A stretch of DNA of 64,000 nucleotides from CAG-791 sp002392385 (GCA_946616295.1 CAMOIU010000001.1:1-64000), one strand, 5' to 3'; numbered from the stretch's first letter, positions 25,620 to 34,528 are shown. The notes: generated by a model not told the origin, from the letters alone. Numbers and translations: made by a program.

Positions 25620-27032
25620 ATGGCAACAAGTGGAAAAAAACCGATCAGGATCACAGAAACGATCCTGCGGGACGCGCATCAGTCCCTGATCGCCACCAGA
25701 ATGCCCACCGATATCATGCTTCCCATTATCGGGAAGATGGATCAGATCGGGTATGAAGCGGTGGAGTGCTGGGGCGGCGCGACCTTTGATTCCTGTCTCC
25801 GGTTCCTCCACGAGGATCCGTGGGAGAGGCTGAGAAAGCTCCGCGCGGGCTTCAAAAAGACCAAACTGCAGATGCTCCTGCGCGGGCAGAACCTGCTCGG
25901 CTACCAGAACTATCCGGATGACGTGGTGGAGTATTTTGTCCAGAAGTCCATCGCCAACGGCATCGACATCATCCGTATCTTCGACTGCCTGAATGACCTC
26001 AGGAACCTGGAGACGGCTGTCCGTGCCACCAAGAGGGAGAGCGGCCACGCGCAGATCGCGCTGTCCTACACCCTGGGCGGTGCCTATACGGAAGAGTACT
26101 GGACCGATATCGCCCGCCGCATCGAGGATATGGGCGCGGATTCCATCTGCATCAAGGATATGTCCGGCCTGCTCCTTCCTTATGACGCGGAGCATCTTGT
26201 GCGGACCCTGAAGGCGGCCACCAAGCTGCCGATCGAGCTGCACACCCACTACACCTCCGGCTGCGGCAGCATGACCTACATGAAGGCCGCGGAAGCGGGC
26301 GTGGACATCATTGATACCGCCATCAGCCCCTTCGCCCTGGGTACCTCCCAGCCCGCGACGGAAGTCATGGTCGGTGCTTTTGCCGGTACACCGTATGACA
26401 CCGGACTGGACCAGGCCAAGCTCAAGGAGATCGCGGACTACTTCACCCCTTACAGGGAGGAGTGCCTGGAGAACGGTCTCATGAGCACCAAGGTGCTGGG
26501 CGTCAACATCCGCACCCTCCTCTATCAGGTGCCCGGCGGCATGCTCTCCAACATGGTGAGCCAGCTCAACGAGCAGGGCGCCGGAGACAGGCTGACAGAG
26601 GTGCTGGAGGAAGTGCCGAGAGTCCGCAAGGACCTGGGCGAGCCCCCGCTGGTGACACCTTCGTCCCAGATCGTGGGCACACAGGCCGTCATGAACGTCC
26701 TGTTCGGCGAGCGCTACAAGGTGGCTTCCGAGCAGACCAAGGACCTGTGCAGAGGCAAGTACGGCCAGACCATCGTTCCCATGAACGAGGAGGTCGTGAA
26801 GAAGATCATCGGCGACGAGGAGAGGATCACCTGCCGTCCCGCCGACCTGATCGAGCCCCAGCTGCCCAAGTTCGAGGAGGACGTGGCCCAGTGGAAGCAG
26901 CAGGATGAGGACGTTCTGTCCTACGCCCTGTTCCCGCAGGTGGCCGTGGACTTCTTCAAGTATCGTCTGGCACAGCAGCAGGGCGTGGATCTCACCAAGG
27001 CCGACAGCGGCAATGGTGCCTATCCTGCTTGA
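25620..27032 (+). CDS. Oxaloacetate decarboxylase alpha / pyruvate carboxylase subunit B, carboxyltransferase without biotin domain
   Basis: A 470-residue TIM-barrel carboxyltransferase: ETILRDAHQSLIATRM at the N-terminus (metal and substrate Asp), QMLLRGQNLLGYQNYPDD, and LHTHYTSGCGSM with the metal-binding histidines. It handles oxaloacetate and pyruvate on biotin. The protein ends without the Pro/Ala linker and biotinyl domain found in many OadA proteins, so it must use a separate carrier, most simply GcdC encoded 1.5 kb upstream. GAAAGGG before 25620 fits that start better than 25602. It could serve decarboxylation with sodium pumping or be half of a split pyruvate carboxylase. Confidence 0.85.
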   Translation: MATSGKKPIRITETILRDAHQSLIATRMPTDIMLPIIGKMDQIGYEAVECWGGATFDSCLRFLHEDPWERLRKLRAGFKKTKLQMLLRGQNLLGYQNYPDDVVEYFVQKSIANGIDIIRIFDCLNDLRNLETAVRATKRESGHAQIALSYTLGGAYTEEYWTDIARRIEDMGADSICIKDMSGLLLPYDAEHLVRTLKAATKLPIELHTHYTSGCGSMTYMKAAEAGVDIIDTAISPFALGTSQPATEVMVGAFAGTPYDTGLDQAKLKEIADYFTPYREECLENGLMSTKVLGVNIRTLLYQVPGGMLSNMVSQLNEQGAGDRLTEVLEEVPRVRKDLGEPPLVTPSSQIVGTQAVMNVLFGERYKVASEQTKDLCRGKYGQTIVPMNEEVVKKIIGDEERITCRPADLIEPQLPKFEEDVAQWKQQDEDVLSYALFPQVAVDFFKYRLAQQQGVDLTKADSGNGAYPA

Positions 27033-27057
27033 TCCTGTGTTATAATCAAACCGCCGT

Positions 27058-27114
27058 GTGCAGGCCGGAAACCTTCGGGACCCATGTGCCCGGGAGCCGG
27101 CCTGCACCTTTTTT
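27058..27114 (+). terminator. Terminator at the end of the glutamate operon
   Basis: GTGCAGGCCGG (27058-27068) pairs with CCGGCCTGCAC (27097-27107), followed by TTTTTT (27109-27114). Strong intrinsic terminator. A TGTTATAAT extended -10-like sequence lies just before it (27038-27046). Confidence 0.88.
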
Positions 27115-27155
27115 CAAGAGAAGCAGTAAGACGGAAGACACAGAGAGGAGCGAAT

Positions 27156-27587
27156 ATGCCGCAGGATCAGGGCTTATCCCCGGAGGAGTACAACGCGGAG
27201 CTTCTGAAGAAGGAGCAGGACATACTGGAGAGGAACCTTTTTGCCAAGTATAACCATGTCCGCCTGGCCGTCGTGGAAAGAGACCACGTCGAAGTGTATC
27301 TGGACATCGTGCCGGAGTCGCTGAACGCGCGCGGCACCGTCCACGGAGGCGCGTATTTTGCCATGGCGGATGCCTGCGCGGGCATCGTCAGCAGGACAGA
27401 CGGAAGAATGTATGTCACGCAGACGGCGACGGTTCAGTACCTGCGCGCCGCGACAGAGGGAAGACTGACTGCCGTCGGCACGGTCCTGCACAGAGGCAGG
27501 ACCAGCTGCCTCGTTGAGGTCCGCATCCTCGGAGAGGATGAGAAAACGGTATTTATAGGAACATTCCTGTCTCACTGCCTGGGGTAA
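27156..27587 (+). CDS. PaaI-family hotdog thioesterase
   Basis: A 143-residue hotdog-fold protein. TVHGGAYFAMADACAG carries the HGG motif and catalytic acidic residue typical of PaaI/YbgC-like acyl-CoA thioesterases. It presumably hydrolyses an acyl- or aryl-CoA; the substrate is not predictable. The start at 27156 follows GAGAGGAG by about six bases; a longer frame from 27084 runs through the terminator. YitT follows after 12 bases, suggesting a two-gene operon. Confidence 0.82.
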   Translation: MPQDQGLSPEEYNAELLKKEQDILERNLFAKYNHVRLAVVERDHVEVYLDIVPESLNARGTVHGGAYFAMADACAGIVSRTDGRMYVTQTATVQYLRAATEGRLTAVGTVLHRGRTSCLVEVRILGEDEKTVFIGTFLSHCLG

Positions 27588-27599
27588 TAATCAGAAAAG

Positions 27600-28460
27600 A
27601 TGAAAATCGATCTCAAGAAGGACATCAAAGTCATTTGTATCATCATCCTGTGCGCGCTGGGCATGGCGCTCAACATCAAGACCTTTGTGCGGACAGGCGG
27701 CCTGTACCCGGGCGGCGCCACGGGGCTGTCGATCCTCCTGCAGAGGATCGCGGAGCGGTTCTGGGGCGTGGAGATCCCCTATTCCGTCGTGAATATACTG
27801 ATGAATACAGTGCCCGTCTACATCGGCTTCCGCTATATCGGGAAGAAGTTCACCCTCTACTCCTGCCTGATGATCCTGCTGACGGGCCTTTTCACAGACC
27901 TGATCCCGGCTCACGTCATCACCCAGGATATCCTTCTGATCAGCGTGTTCGGAGGCATCATCAACGGCTTCGTGGTCAGCATGTGCCTTACATCGGGCGC
28001 GACGACCGGCGGAACCGATTTCATCGGCATCTACCTGTCGCAGAAGAAGGGCGTGGATTCCTTCTCCTTTGTACTGCTGATCAACGCCGTCATCCTGGGC
28101 GCTTCCGGTCTCCTGTTCGGCTGGGACAAGGCCCTCTACTCCATGATCTTCCAGTATGTCTCCACCCAGGTCATGCACACCATGTACAGGATGTACCAGC
28201 AGGACACCCTCCTCATCGTGACCCGCTATCCCCAGGAGGTCGCCCACGTGATCCATGAAGTGAGCAGCCATGGCGCGACCATCCTCCATGGCGAGGGCTC
28301 CCACGACCATCAAGAGAAGCAGATCGTCTACTCCGTGATCGCCAGCTCCCAGAGCCGCCAGGTCCTCGAGGCCGTGCGCCGGGTGGACGATCAGGCCTTC
28401 ATCAACCACCTGAGGACCCAGGCGGTGATCGGCCACTTCAACCAGCCCGTGAGGGAATGA
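27600..28460 (+). CDS. YitT family membrane protein
   Basis: A 286-residue protein with five or six N-terminal transmembrane helices (about 8-170; YPGGATGLSILLQ, SGATTGGTDFIGIYLS) and a C-terminal cytoplasmic DUF2179 domain (about 200-280; DTLLIVTRYPQEVAHVIH). This YitT/YqfU architecture is widespread in Firmicutes; function is not established, though transport has been proposed. A block of palindromic repeats starts 17 bases after the stop. Confidence 0.85.
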   Translation: MKIDLKKDIKVICIIILCALGMALNIKTFVRTGGLYPGGATGLSILLQRIAERFWGVEIPYSVVNILMNTVPVYIGFRYIGKKFTLYSCLMILLTGLFTDLIPAHVITQDILLISVFGGIINGFVVSMCLTSGATTGGTDFIGIYLSQKKGVDSFSFVLLINAVILGASGLLFGWDKALYSMIFQYVSTQVMHTMYRMYQQDTLLIVTRYPQEVAHVIHEVSSHGATILHGEGSHDHQEKQIVYSVIASSQSRQVLEAVRRVDDQAFINHLRTQAVIGHFNQPVRE

Positions 28461-28476
28461 CGGGCTCTCACAGGGC

Positions 28477-28581
28477 CTCACACAGGGGACGGTTCTCTGT
28501 GAGAGGCTGCGTTTGATTCTCACACAGGGGACGGTTCTCTGTCTCACAGGGTCTCACACAGGGGACGGTTCTCTGTGTGAG
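28477..28581. repeat. Three palindromic GGGACGGTTCT-loop elements in tandem
   Basis: The sequence CACAG-GGGACGGTTCT-CTGTG occurs at about 28481-28503, 28521-28541 and 28553-28581. The third is a perfect 9-bp hairpin, CTCACACAG (28553-28561) and CTGTGTGAG (28573-28581) around an 11-base loop. GAGGCTGCGTTTGAT follows the first and third copies, so the unit was duplicated with its flank. Family members elsewhere: 29048-29075, 29120-29140, 30668-30694, 49924-49979, 54324-54348, 54391-54418 and 54905-54933. Confidence 0.85.
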
Positions 28582-28610
28582 GCTGCGTTTGATGATGTGA
28601 AGCTCGTGGA

Positions 28611-28977
28611 CCCGTTAAATCACCCCGCCCGGCCGCAGAAAACTTTCTGGGTTGAATGCCGGCCCATTAAGTCAACCCACTCAGCTGCAGGAAGCTTCCT
28701 GGGATGAAATCCGGTCCCGTTGATCACCCCGCCCGGCCGCAGGAAACTTCCTGGGTTGAATGCCGGCCCATTAAGTCAACCCACTCAGCTGCAGGAGGCT
28801 TCTTGGGATGAATTCCGGTTCCGTTAAGTCACCCCGCCCGGCCGCAGAAATCTTCCTGGGTTGAATTCCAATCCCGCTAAGTCAACCCACTCAGCCGCGG
28901 GAGGCTTCAAGGGTTGAATCCCAGTCCGTTAAATCAACCCACCCGGCCGCAGACATTTTCCTGGGTTGAATATCAAT
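28611..28977. repeat. Seven tandem 51-53-bp hairpin units
   Basis: Units begin near 28611, 28663, 28716, 28767, 28820, 28873 and 28925 with CCCGTTAAGTCA-like sequence. Each has TCAACCC or TCACCCC on the left and GGGTTGA or GGGATGA on the right, so each can fold. Two versions alternate (CACCCCGCCCGGCC and CAACCCACTCAGC), giving a higher-order period near 105 bp. A related array lies at 54564-54823. No coding frame runs through it. Confidence 0.85.
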
Positions 28978-29047
28978 CCCTACACTAGTACCTATAATTG
29001 GACACGCCAGGCAGACGATCAGCCTTGTGTGTTTATGCAAAAAAGGA

Positions 29048-29143
29048 CCGCACAGAGGACTGTCCCCCTGTGCGGCCCGCATATTATCTGGATTTTTTGC
29101 TGTTTTATCGTGTCATTCACACAGAGAACCGTCCCCTGTGAGA
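29048..29143. repeat. Two palindromic AGAACCGTCCC-family elements
   Basis: CCGCACAG (29048-29055) and CTGTGCGG (29068-29075) enclose the variant loop AGGACTGTCCCC. A second element at 29120-29140 has the standard loop AGAACCGTCCC and a 5-bp stem. The whole stretch 29040-29143 reappears in inverted form at 54324-54420. The stretch 28978-29047 shows nothing recognisable. Confidence 0.8.
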
Positions 29144-29192
29144 CCCCTGTGAGACCCTGTGAGAGGCACCTGTGCGAGGCCCCTGTGTGGGC

Positions 29193-30584
29193 TCAGAGAA
29201 TACCCAGGGACATGAGGAGCAGGATGGCCAGAAGGACGGGGGCGATGTAGCGGATCATCACGTTGACGAGAGGGCGGCGGGCGTAGTGCTCGCCGTTTTT
29301 GGTGACCTCAGCGGTGATCTTGTCCGTGCCGAGGATCCAGCCGAAGAGGATGCAGGTGCCGATGGCGACAATGGGCATCAGGATGTAATTGCTGATGTAG
29401 TCGAGGATGTCGAGGACCTGTCCGATGCTGCCGTTGGGGAGGGGCAGCTCAAAGTAGAGCTTGTTGTAGCCCAGGCAGACGATGATGCCGATCACGAGGG
29501 CCAGGATGGTCTCCAGGATCGTGGCGTTGCTGCGCTTCATGTGGAATTCATCGATGAAGCTGGAGACGACGGCCTCCATGACGGACATGGCGCTGGTGAT
29601 GGCCGCGAAGAGGACCATGGCAAAAAAGAAGGCGCCGATGACGTTGCCGATGGGGCCCATGGCCAGGAAGACCTTGGGGAGGGAAACGAACATCAGGGAA
29701 GGGCCGGTGGACATGCCCTCCATGCCCATGAAGACATAGACGGCGGGGATGATCATGACACCGGCGAGGAAGGCGACCAGGGTATCGAAGATCTCGATGC
29801 GGGAGACCGACTGCGCGAGGTTGGCGTCATCCGGCACATAGGAGCCGTAGGCGATCAGGATGCCCATGGCGACGCTGAGACTGTAGAAGAGCTGTCCCAG
29901 GGCGTCCATGACGATGGTGAAGAATTTGTGTAAGGTGATACCCTCCAGGCTGGGGATCAGCAGCACGCGCAGGCCGTCCAGGCCCGTCACGGTGTTGCCT
30001 GCCGGGTCAGTGCTGCGGACCGTCAGGGAGAAGATGGCGATGCCGATGACCAGGATCAGGAGGATGGGCATCAGGATCCGGGAGGAGCGTTCGATGCCGC
30101 CTTCCACACCCATGAAGATGACCACGGCACAGGCGCCGAGGAAGAGGATCAGGTAGACGATGGGCTCCACAGGACTGGTAATAAAGCCCGTGAAGAAACC
30201 GTCCTGGGCCGCCTCCGCCCCGTGACCGGTGGCGTAGACCACGAAGTATTTGAGGACCCAGCCGCCGATGGCGCTGTAGTAGGGCATGATCATGAAGGGC
30301 ACCACACAGCCGAGGACGCCCAGCCAGCCCCAGCCTTTCCGCAGCTGCTTATAGGCCGAGAGGGGGCTCTTTTTCGTCATACGGCCGACGCTGGTCTCTG
30401 TGATCATCAGCGAGAAGCCGAAGGTCAGTGCCAGGATCAGGTAGATGACCAGAAAGAGTCCGCCGCCGTCGCGCGCCGCGAGATAGGGAAAACGCCAGAT
30501 GTTGCCGAGGCCGACAGCGCTGCCTGCCGCCGCCAGCACGAAACCGAGAGACCCTGCGAAGGAGCCCCGCTTCTGATTATTCAT
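29193..30584 (-). CDS. Neurotransmitter:sodium symporter (NSS/SNF) family transporter
   Basis: A 463-residue membrane protein with about eleven hydrophobic helices. GSAVGLGNIWRFPYLAARDG in the first helix is the NSS signature, with the sodium-site Ala and Gly and the GNxWRFP motif. Bacterial members import amino acids (tryptophan, tyrosine, leucine, alanine) with sodium ions, which fits an amino-acid fermenter; the substrate is not known. The start at 30584 has AAAGGA about 11 bases upstream; the longer frame to 30710 runs through a palindromic repeat. Its stop lies within the repeat-rich region on its right-hand neighbour's side. Confidence 0.9.
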   Translation of the reverse strand: MNNQKRGSFAGSLGFVLAAAGSAVGLGNIWRFPYLAARDGGGLFLVIYLILALTFGFSLMITETSVGRMTKKSPLSAYKQLRKGWGWLGVLGCVVPFMIMPYYSAIGGWVLKYFVVYATGHGAEAAQDGFFTGFITSPVEPIVYLILFLGACAVVIFMGVEGGIERSSRILMPILLILVIGIAIFSLTVRSTDPAGNTVTGLDGLRVLLIPSLEGITLHKFFTIVMDALGQLFYSLSVAMGILIAYGSYVPDDANLAQSVSRIEIFDTLVAFLAGVMIIPAVYVFMGMEGMSTGPSLMFVSLPKVFLAMGPIGNVIGAFFFAMVLFAAITSAMSVMEAVVSSFIDEFHMKRSNATILETILALVIGIIVCLGYNKLYFELPLPNGSIGQVLDILDYISNYILMPIVAIGTCILFGWILGTDKITAEVTKNGEHYARRPLVNVMIRYIAPVLLAILLLMSLGIL

Positions 30585-30667
30585 GGGTATGGTAGTCCTT
30601 TCCGGACCGCGAGAGAGACGGTTTACCGCGCGGTTTTTTGAATATAAACGCATGACAGCATAGTAAA

Positions 30668-30694
30668 CCGCGCAGAGAACCGTCCCCTGCGCGG
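30668..30694. repeat. Palindromic element with CCGCGCAG stem
   Basis: CCGCGCAG (30668-30675) and CTGCGCGG (30687-30694) pair over 8 bp around the loop AGAACCGTCCC. Its stem differs from the other copies but still pairs perfectly. It lies upstream of the NSS gene. Confidence 0.85.
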
Positions 30695-30771
30695 GCTGTG
30701 GTCTGAACAATACAGCATATTAGCGCATTTTACAGATTTCGGCAAGCGTGAACATAAGGGCTCAGGCTTGT

Positions 30772-31425
30772 TTATTGAAACAAAGAGGTGAAGCCAAACT
30801 GCTTGGCATGGTCGATATGACTGAACAGTTTCTCGGAAGCCGCCTGCCATTGCTGGTCCAGACAGAGATCGATGATCGCTCTGTGCTCCGCACAGGAGGA
30901 GAGTATGAATTCTTTATTGCTCTGAGGTACAGCATTCAGATAATAACGGACTCTTGTGTCCTGCATGCGGATCTGGATGTAATGCTGGCGCAGGAAAAGG
31001 TTGGGACAGGCATTGACGATCAGATAATGAAAAGCGTCATCATTTCTGTAAAAAGCTCCGAAGTCTTCGAGAAAAGATTGTGCATTTTCCTCATTAAATA
31101 TAGATGCATAGCGCTGCAGCTCATCTGCAGGAATGCGCTCACCGTAATGTGTCAGAACATAGGGTTCATAGAGTTCACGAAGTTCCGTCGTCATGGAAAG
31201 CTGATTGGACCTTACCGGAGAGATCAGGATCCCATGTTTGGGTTTCACTTCCAGCAGGCCTTCCTGCTCAAGCCTGCCAATGGCATCCCTTGCCGGGGTG
31301 CGGCTGATCTGCAGGTCGGAAGCAATGATCTCCTCCGTAATGAAAGAGCCGGGTTCATATTCACAAGTTATGATCTTCTTTTTTAATTCTTCATAGGCAA
31401 ATGTTTTGAGATTCGTTCTTGCCAT
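30772..31425 (-). CDS. GntR family (FadR subfamily) transcriptional regulator
   Basis: A 217-residue regulator: N-terminal winged helix (about 5-75; ISRTPARDAIGRLEQEGLLEVKPKHG) and a C-terminal all-helical FCD effector domain. It is divergent from the TRAP transporter cluster and the spacer contains three ATACAACAA motifs, one over its own promoter and two just past the -10 box of the transporter, so it likely represses both. The start at 31425 is seven bases after GGAGG; an ATG at 31431 is too close to it. The ligand is probably a sugar acid or other organic acid. Confidence 0.88.
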   Translation of the reverse strand: MARTNLKTFAYEELKKKIITCEYEPGSFITEEIIASDLQISRTPARDAIGRLEQEGLLEVKPKHGILISPVRSNQLSMTTELRELYEPYVLTHYGERIPADELQRYASIFNEENAQSFLEDFGAFYRNDDAFHYLIVNACPNLFLRQHYIQIRMQDTRVRYYLNAVPQSNKEFILSSCAEHRAIIDLCLDQQWQAASEKLFSHIDHAKQFGFTSLFQ

Positions 31426-31498
31426 GGTCATACCTCCTGCGGGAATTTGAGGTGACAGATGGCGGCGACAGGATGCCGCTCATCCATCTCTTAAAAGA

Positions 31499-31527
31499 AT
31501 TATACTATGTTATATACAACAATTCAA
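31499..31527 (-). promoter_or_regulatory. Promoter of the gntR gene
   Basis: On the minus strand TTGAAT (31522-31527) and TATAAT (31499-31504) are separated by 17 bases. The first ATACAACAA motif covers most of the spacer's upstream end. Confidence 0.7.
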
Positions 31528-31589
31528 AACTGATTGACAAGGACAGAGATTCATGCTATAAATGATGTATACAACAAAGGATACAACAA
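31514..31589. promoter_or_regulatory. GntR operator candidates (three ATACAACAA motifs)
   Basis: Direct copies lie at 31514-31522, 31569-31577 and 31581-31589. The first sits in the gntR promoter and the last two immediately follow the -10 box of the TRAP operon, positions that fit repression of both transcripts. GTTATATACAAC around the first copy is partly palindromic. Confidence 0.6.
31534..31562 (+). promoter_or_regulatory. Promoter of the TRAP transporter operon
   Basis: A perfect TTGACA (31534-31539) and TATAAA (31557-31562) with 17 bases between, about 67 bases before the first gene. Confidence 0.85.
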
Positions 31590-31629
31590 GTAAGCAAGGC
31601 GTAATCATTCAGACATGAAAGGAGAAAAG

Positions 31630-32688
31630 ATGAAAAAGAAAGTGATCAGCCTGTTTCTTGCTGCAGTGATGGCATGTATGACTGTCGCCTGCGGTTCTTC
31701 CGCTTCGGGAACGGCAGAGAAGGAAGAGGACAAGCAGGAAGAACAGCAGGAGGCGGCTGCTGAGACTGTGGAACTGGCATGGAACCTTCCGGATCCCGAG
31801 GGCCATCCGTGGACAGATACTGCCAAAGAGATCGCCGAGAAGATCGAGGAGAGATCCGGCGGCACACTCAAGGTCACGGTCTATCCCAACAATCAGATGG
31901 GTCAGGTCGAGGCTGTAGAAATGATGGCGAACGGTTCTCTTGCCATGGACCTCGCCGGCGCAGCAGCTTTTGCAGGATACTATGCTCCTGCTGAGATCCT
32001 TACTCTTCCTTATACTTTTGAGGATGCCGATCAGGGCTACGCTTACTTCGAGTCCGATTATGGCAAGGAGCTGTTCCAGACCATCGAGGATGCCAGCGGC
32101 ATCATGACGCTGGATCTCTGGTATTTTGGCGATCGTGAACTCACCACCAAGGGCGTGGACGTCAACGTTCCCGCTGATCTGAAGGGAGTTCCGATCCGCT
32201 GCATGGATTCCACCGGATCCAAGTGCGTGATCGAGTCCCTCGGCGGTTCCCCTGTACCTATGGCACTGGCAGAGACCTATCTCTCCCTGCAGACCGGTAC
32301 CGTGAAGGGGCAGGAGAATCCGCTTCCCACGATCATCGCTCAGAAATTCACCGAAGTGCAGGACCATATCATCATGACGCATCACAGCGTTCACATGGGC
32401 ACGGTGAACTTCTCCAAAAAGATCTGGGATACTCTGACTGCGGAGCAGCAGGTCATCCTTGACACGCTCGCAGAGTATCGTCCCATCGTTACGCAGCGTA
32501 TCAATGACAAGCAGGATGCAGACCTCGAAGAGCTGAAAAAAGCCGGCATGACCGTGCAGGAAGTGGATCTGGAAGCCTTCAGAGCCAACGCGCAGCAGAT
32601 CGTCAGCAGCACTTACGGCAGCGATCCCGAGTGGGCCAAGGTCATCGAAAATCTGGAGAAATTCAAAGAAGAATATAAGGGCAACTGA
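31630..32688 (+). CDS. dctP: TRAP transporter substrate-binding lipoprotein (DctP)
   Basis: A 352-residue extracytoplasmic solute-binding protein. MKKKVISLFLAAVMACMTVA precedes a lipobox cysteine, so it is anchored as a lipoprotein. A spacer rich in Glu and Gln leads to the DctP domain (WNLPDPEGHPWTDTAKEIAEK; the conserved arginine region around VPIRCMDS). It captures a carboxylate-bearing ligand for the DctQM permease. The start follows AAAGGAG by about seven bases. Confidence 0.9.
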   Translation: MKKKVISLFLAAVMACMTVACGSSASGTAEKEEDKQEEQQEAAAETVELAWNLPDPEGHPWTDTAKEIAEKIEERSGGTLKVTVYPNNQMGQVEAVEMMANGSLAMDLAGAAAFAGYYAPAEILTLPYTFEDADQGYAYFESDYGKELFQTIEDASGIMTLDLWYFGDRELTTKGVDVNVPADLKGVPIRCMDSTGSKCVIESLGGSPVPMALAETYLSLQTGTVKGQENPLPTIIAQKFTEVQDHIIMTHHSVHMGTVNFSKKIWDTLTAEQQVILDTLAEYRPIVTQRINDKQDADLEELKKAGMTVQEVDLEAFRANAQQIVSSTYGSDPEWAKVIENLEKFKEEYKGN

Positions 32689-32727
32689 TCGCTGCCCACG
32701 GTAAAGACTGCCTGTTCGGAGAAGATC

Positions 32728-33225
32728 ATGAAAGAAATGATGAAAAAAGTGTGCAGCCGCTTTGAAGAATATCTGTGCATGATACTGATGGTCATCATGT
32801 GCTTCGCAACAACGCTGCAGATCATCTGCAGGCTGCTCGGCCATCCGCTGGTTTGGAGCATGGAGCTGTCAGTCTACTGCTTCATCTGGGTGGCATTCAT
32901 AGGCATGGCCTGGGCCGAGAAGAATCATTCTCACTTTGCAGTGGACGTATTCACCCGATGGATCAAAGGCAGACCCAAAATGGTGCTGGACATGGTGAAT
33001 GATGTACTGGCAGCCGGGTTCTACGCTTTCCTGGTATACTGGGCGGCCATGTATTTTCCCACACTGGTCAAACAGCTTTCCACAGCACTCAGGATCTCCA
33101 AGTCGGTTCCGGAAGCGGCTATGATCGTGGGATTCGGACTATGCCTGATCCATCGTATCTCTCATCTGATCCGGACAGGCGTCAGCTTCAAGAACGGCGA
33201 AACAGCAGAGGAGGGCGTGAAATGA
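32728..33225 (+). CDS. dctQ: TRAP transporter small permease (DctQ)
   Basis: A 165-residue protein with four hydrophobic helices and the conserved WVAFIGMAWAEKNHSHFAVD region, typical of DctQ. It works with the large permease DctM. Its stop overlaps the dctM start (ATGA), pointing to translational coupling. Confidence 0.9.
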   Translation: MKEMMKKVCSRFEEYLCMILMVIMCFATTLQIICRLLGHPLVWSMELSVYCFIWVAFIGMAWAEKNHSHFAVDVFTRWIKGRPKMVLDMVNDVLAAGFYAFLVYWAAMYFPTLVKQLSTALRISKSVPEAAMIVGFGLCLIHRISHLIRTGVSFKNGETAEEGVK

Positions 33226-34514
33226 ACATCTCACCGCTTGCCGCATTTTTCCTGGTCTTTGTGATCCTGGTAGTGATCAGGATGCCCATGTTCATGTGCC
33301 TGATGGGTTCGGCGGTCATCTATATCATTATGAGCCCGCAGCTGAACATGCTTACAGCCATGACCAAGCTGATGGCCGGACCTAATTCGTACACGCTTCT
33401 GGCTGTGCCGTTCTTCATCCTGGCGGCACAGCTGATGAACAACGGCGGTGTGACCGACCGGATCTTCGGATTCTGCAAAGTGCTTTTGGGGCATCTTCCC
33501 GGCGGCCTTGCCTATGTCAATGTGGCAGCCAGCCTGATCTTTTCCGGGATCAGCGGATCGGCACTGGCAGATGTCGGAGGTCTGGGACAGCTCGAGATCA
33601 AGGCGATGCGTGACGAGGGATATGACGATGACCTCACCATCGGCATCACCGCTGCATCGAGTACCGTCGGCCCGATCATTCCCCCCAGCATTCCCTTCAT
33701 CATCTATGCTTCCATGGCAGGCGTCTCTGTCGGCGCAATGTTCATGGGCGGTATCGGCCCCGGGATCCTCTGCAGCATCGTCCTGTGCATCTACATTTAT
33801 ATGTTGACCAAAAAACGGCACTATAAGGCGCATGAAAAGGCTTCCGGAAGAGAGATCTGGGATTCCTTCAAAAATGCCTTTGCCGCGCTGATGTTCCCCG
33901 TGATCATGCTCGGAAGCATATGGTCCGGTGTCGTGACACCGACCGAGGCAGCTATGATCGCGGTGCTCTACGGCCTGTTCGTCAGCATCTTCCTCTATAA
34001 GGATATCAAGCTGCAGCAGCTGCCGGAGATCATCATCGGTGCGCTGGAGCAGGCAGGTCCTTCTATGGCGTGTGTGATCTCCGCTGGCGTTTTTGCCTGG
34101 GTTCTGACGTATGAAAAGATCGATTCCGTGGCAGTCAGCCTCATTCTTTCGATCACGCAGAACAAATTTGTGATCCTTCTGCTTCTGAACGTACTGCTGC
34201 TCTTCCTGGGCATGTTCGTGGAAGTCACCGCGGCGATCATGATCACGCTGCCGATCCTGACTCCTCTGATCGCCATTGCCGGGATCAATCCCGTTCACAT
34301 GGGCATTATTCTGGTCTTCAATATGATGATCGGCCTTCTGACACCGCCTGTCGGCTTCTCACTGTACATGCTGACAAGCGTAGCCAACCGGAAGTTTGAC
34401 GACATCGTGAAGATGGTCACGCCGTGGCTGATCCCGCTGTTTATCGTACTGGCCCTGATCACTTATTTTGAACCGTTTGTGATGGGGCTGCCCAGACTGT
34501 TGGGTCTGGTCTGA
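33222..34514 (+). CDS. dctM: TRAP transporter large permease (DctM)
   Basis: A 430-residue membrane protein with about twelve hydrophobic segments. SGISGSALADVGGLG and PPSIPFIIYASMAGVSVGAMF are the DctM family motifs, and NMMIGLLTPPVGFSLYM the C-terminal one. It forms the sodium-driven transport channel. The ATG at 33222 overlaps the dctQ stop by four bases; a longer frame from 33141 would overlap dctQ extensively. Confidence 0.92.
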   Translation: MNISPLAAFFLVFVILVVIRMPMFMCLMGSAVIYIIMSPQLNMLTAMTKLMAGPNSYTLLAVPFFILAAQLMNNGGVTDRIFGFCKVLLGHLPGGLAYVNVAASLIFSGISGSALADVGGLGQLEIKAMRDEGYDDDLTIGITAASSTVGPIIPPSIPFIIYASMAGVSVGAMFMGGIGPGILCSIVLCIYIYMLTKKRHYKAHEKASGREIWDSFKNAFAALMFPVIMLGSIWSGVVTPTEAAMIAVLYGLFVSIFLYKDIKLQQLPEIIIGALEQAGPSMACVISAGVFAWVLTYEKIDSVAVSLILSITQNKFVILLLLNVLLLFLGMFVEVTAAIMITLPILTPLIAIAGINPVHMGIILVFNMMIGLLTPPVGFSLYMLTSVANRKFDDIVKMVTPWLIPLFIVLALITYFEPFVMGLPRLLGLV

Positions 34515-34528
34515 AAGGGCATTCACTT

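Noticed and set aside
27038..27046. A promoter (TGTTATAAT) at the end of the carboxyltransferase gene
   Set aside because: There is no -35 box and a strong terminator follows immediately, so a productive transcript for the thioesterase gene is unlikely; a very short RNA is not excluded.
28611..28977. A CRISPR array
   Set aside because: The units abut with a 51-53-bp period and no variable spacers, and no cas genes are nearby.
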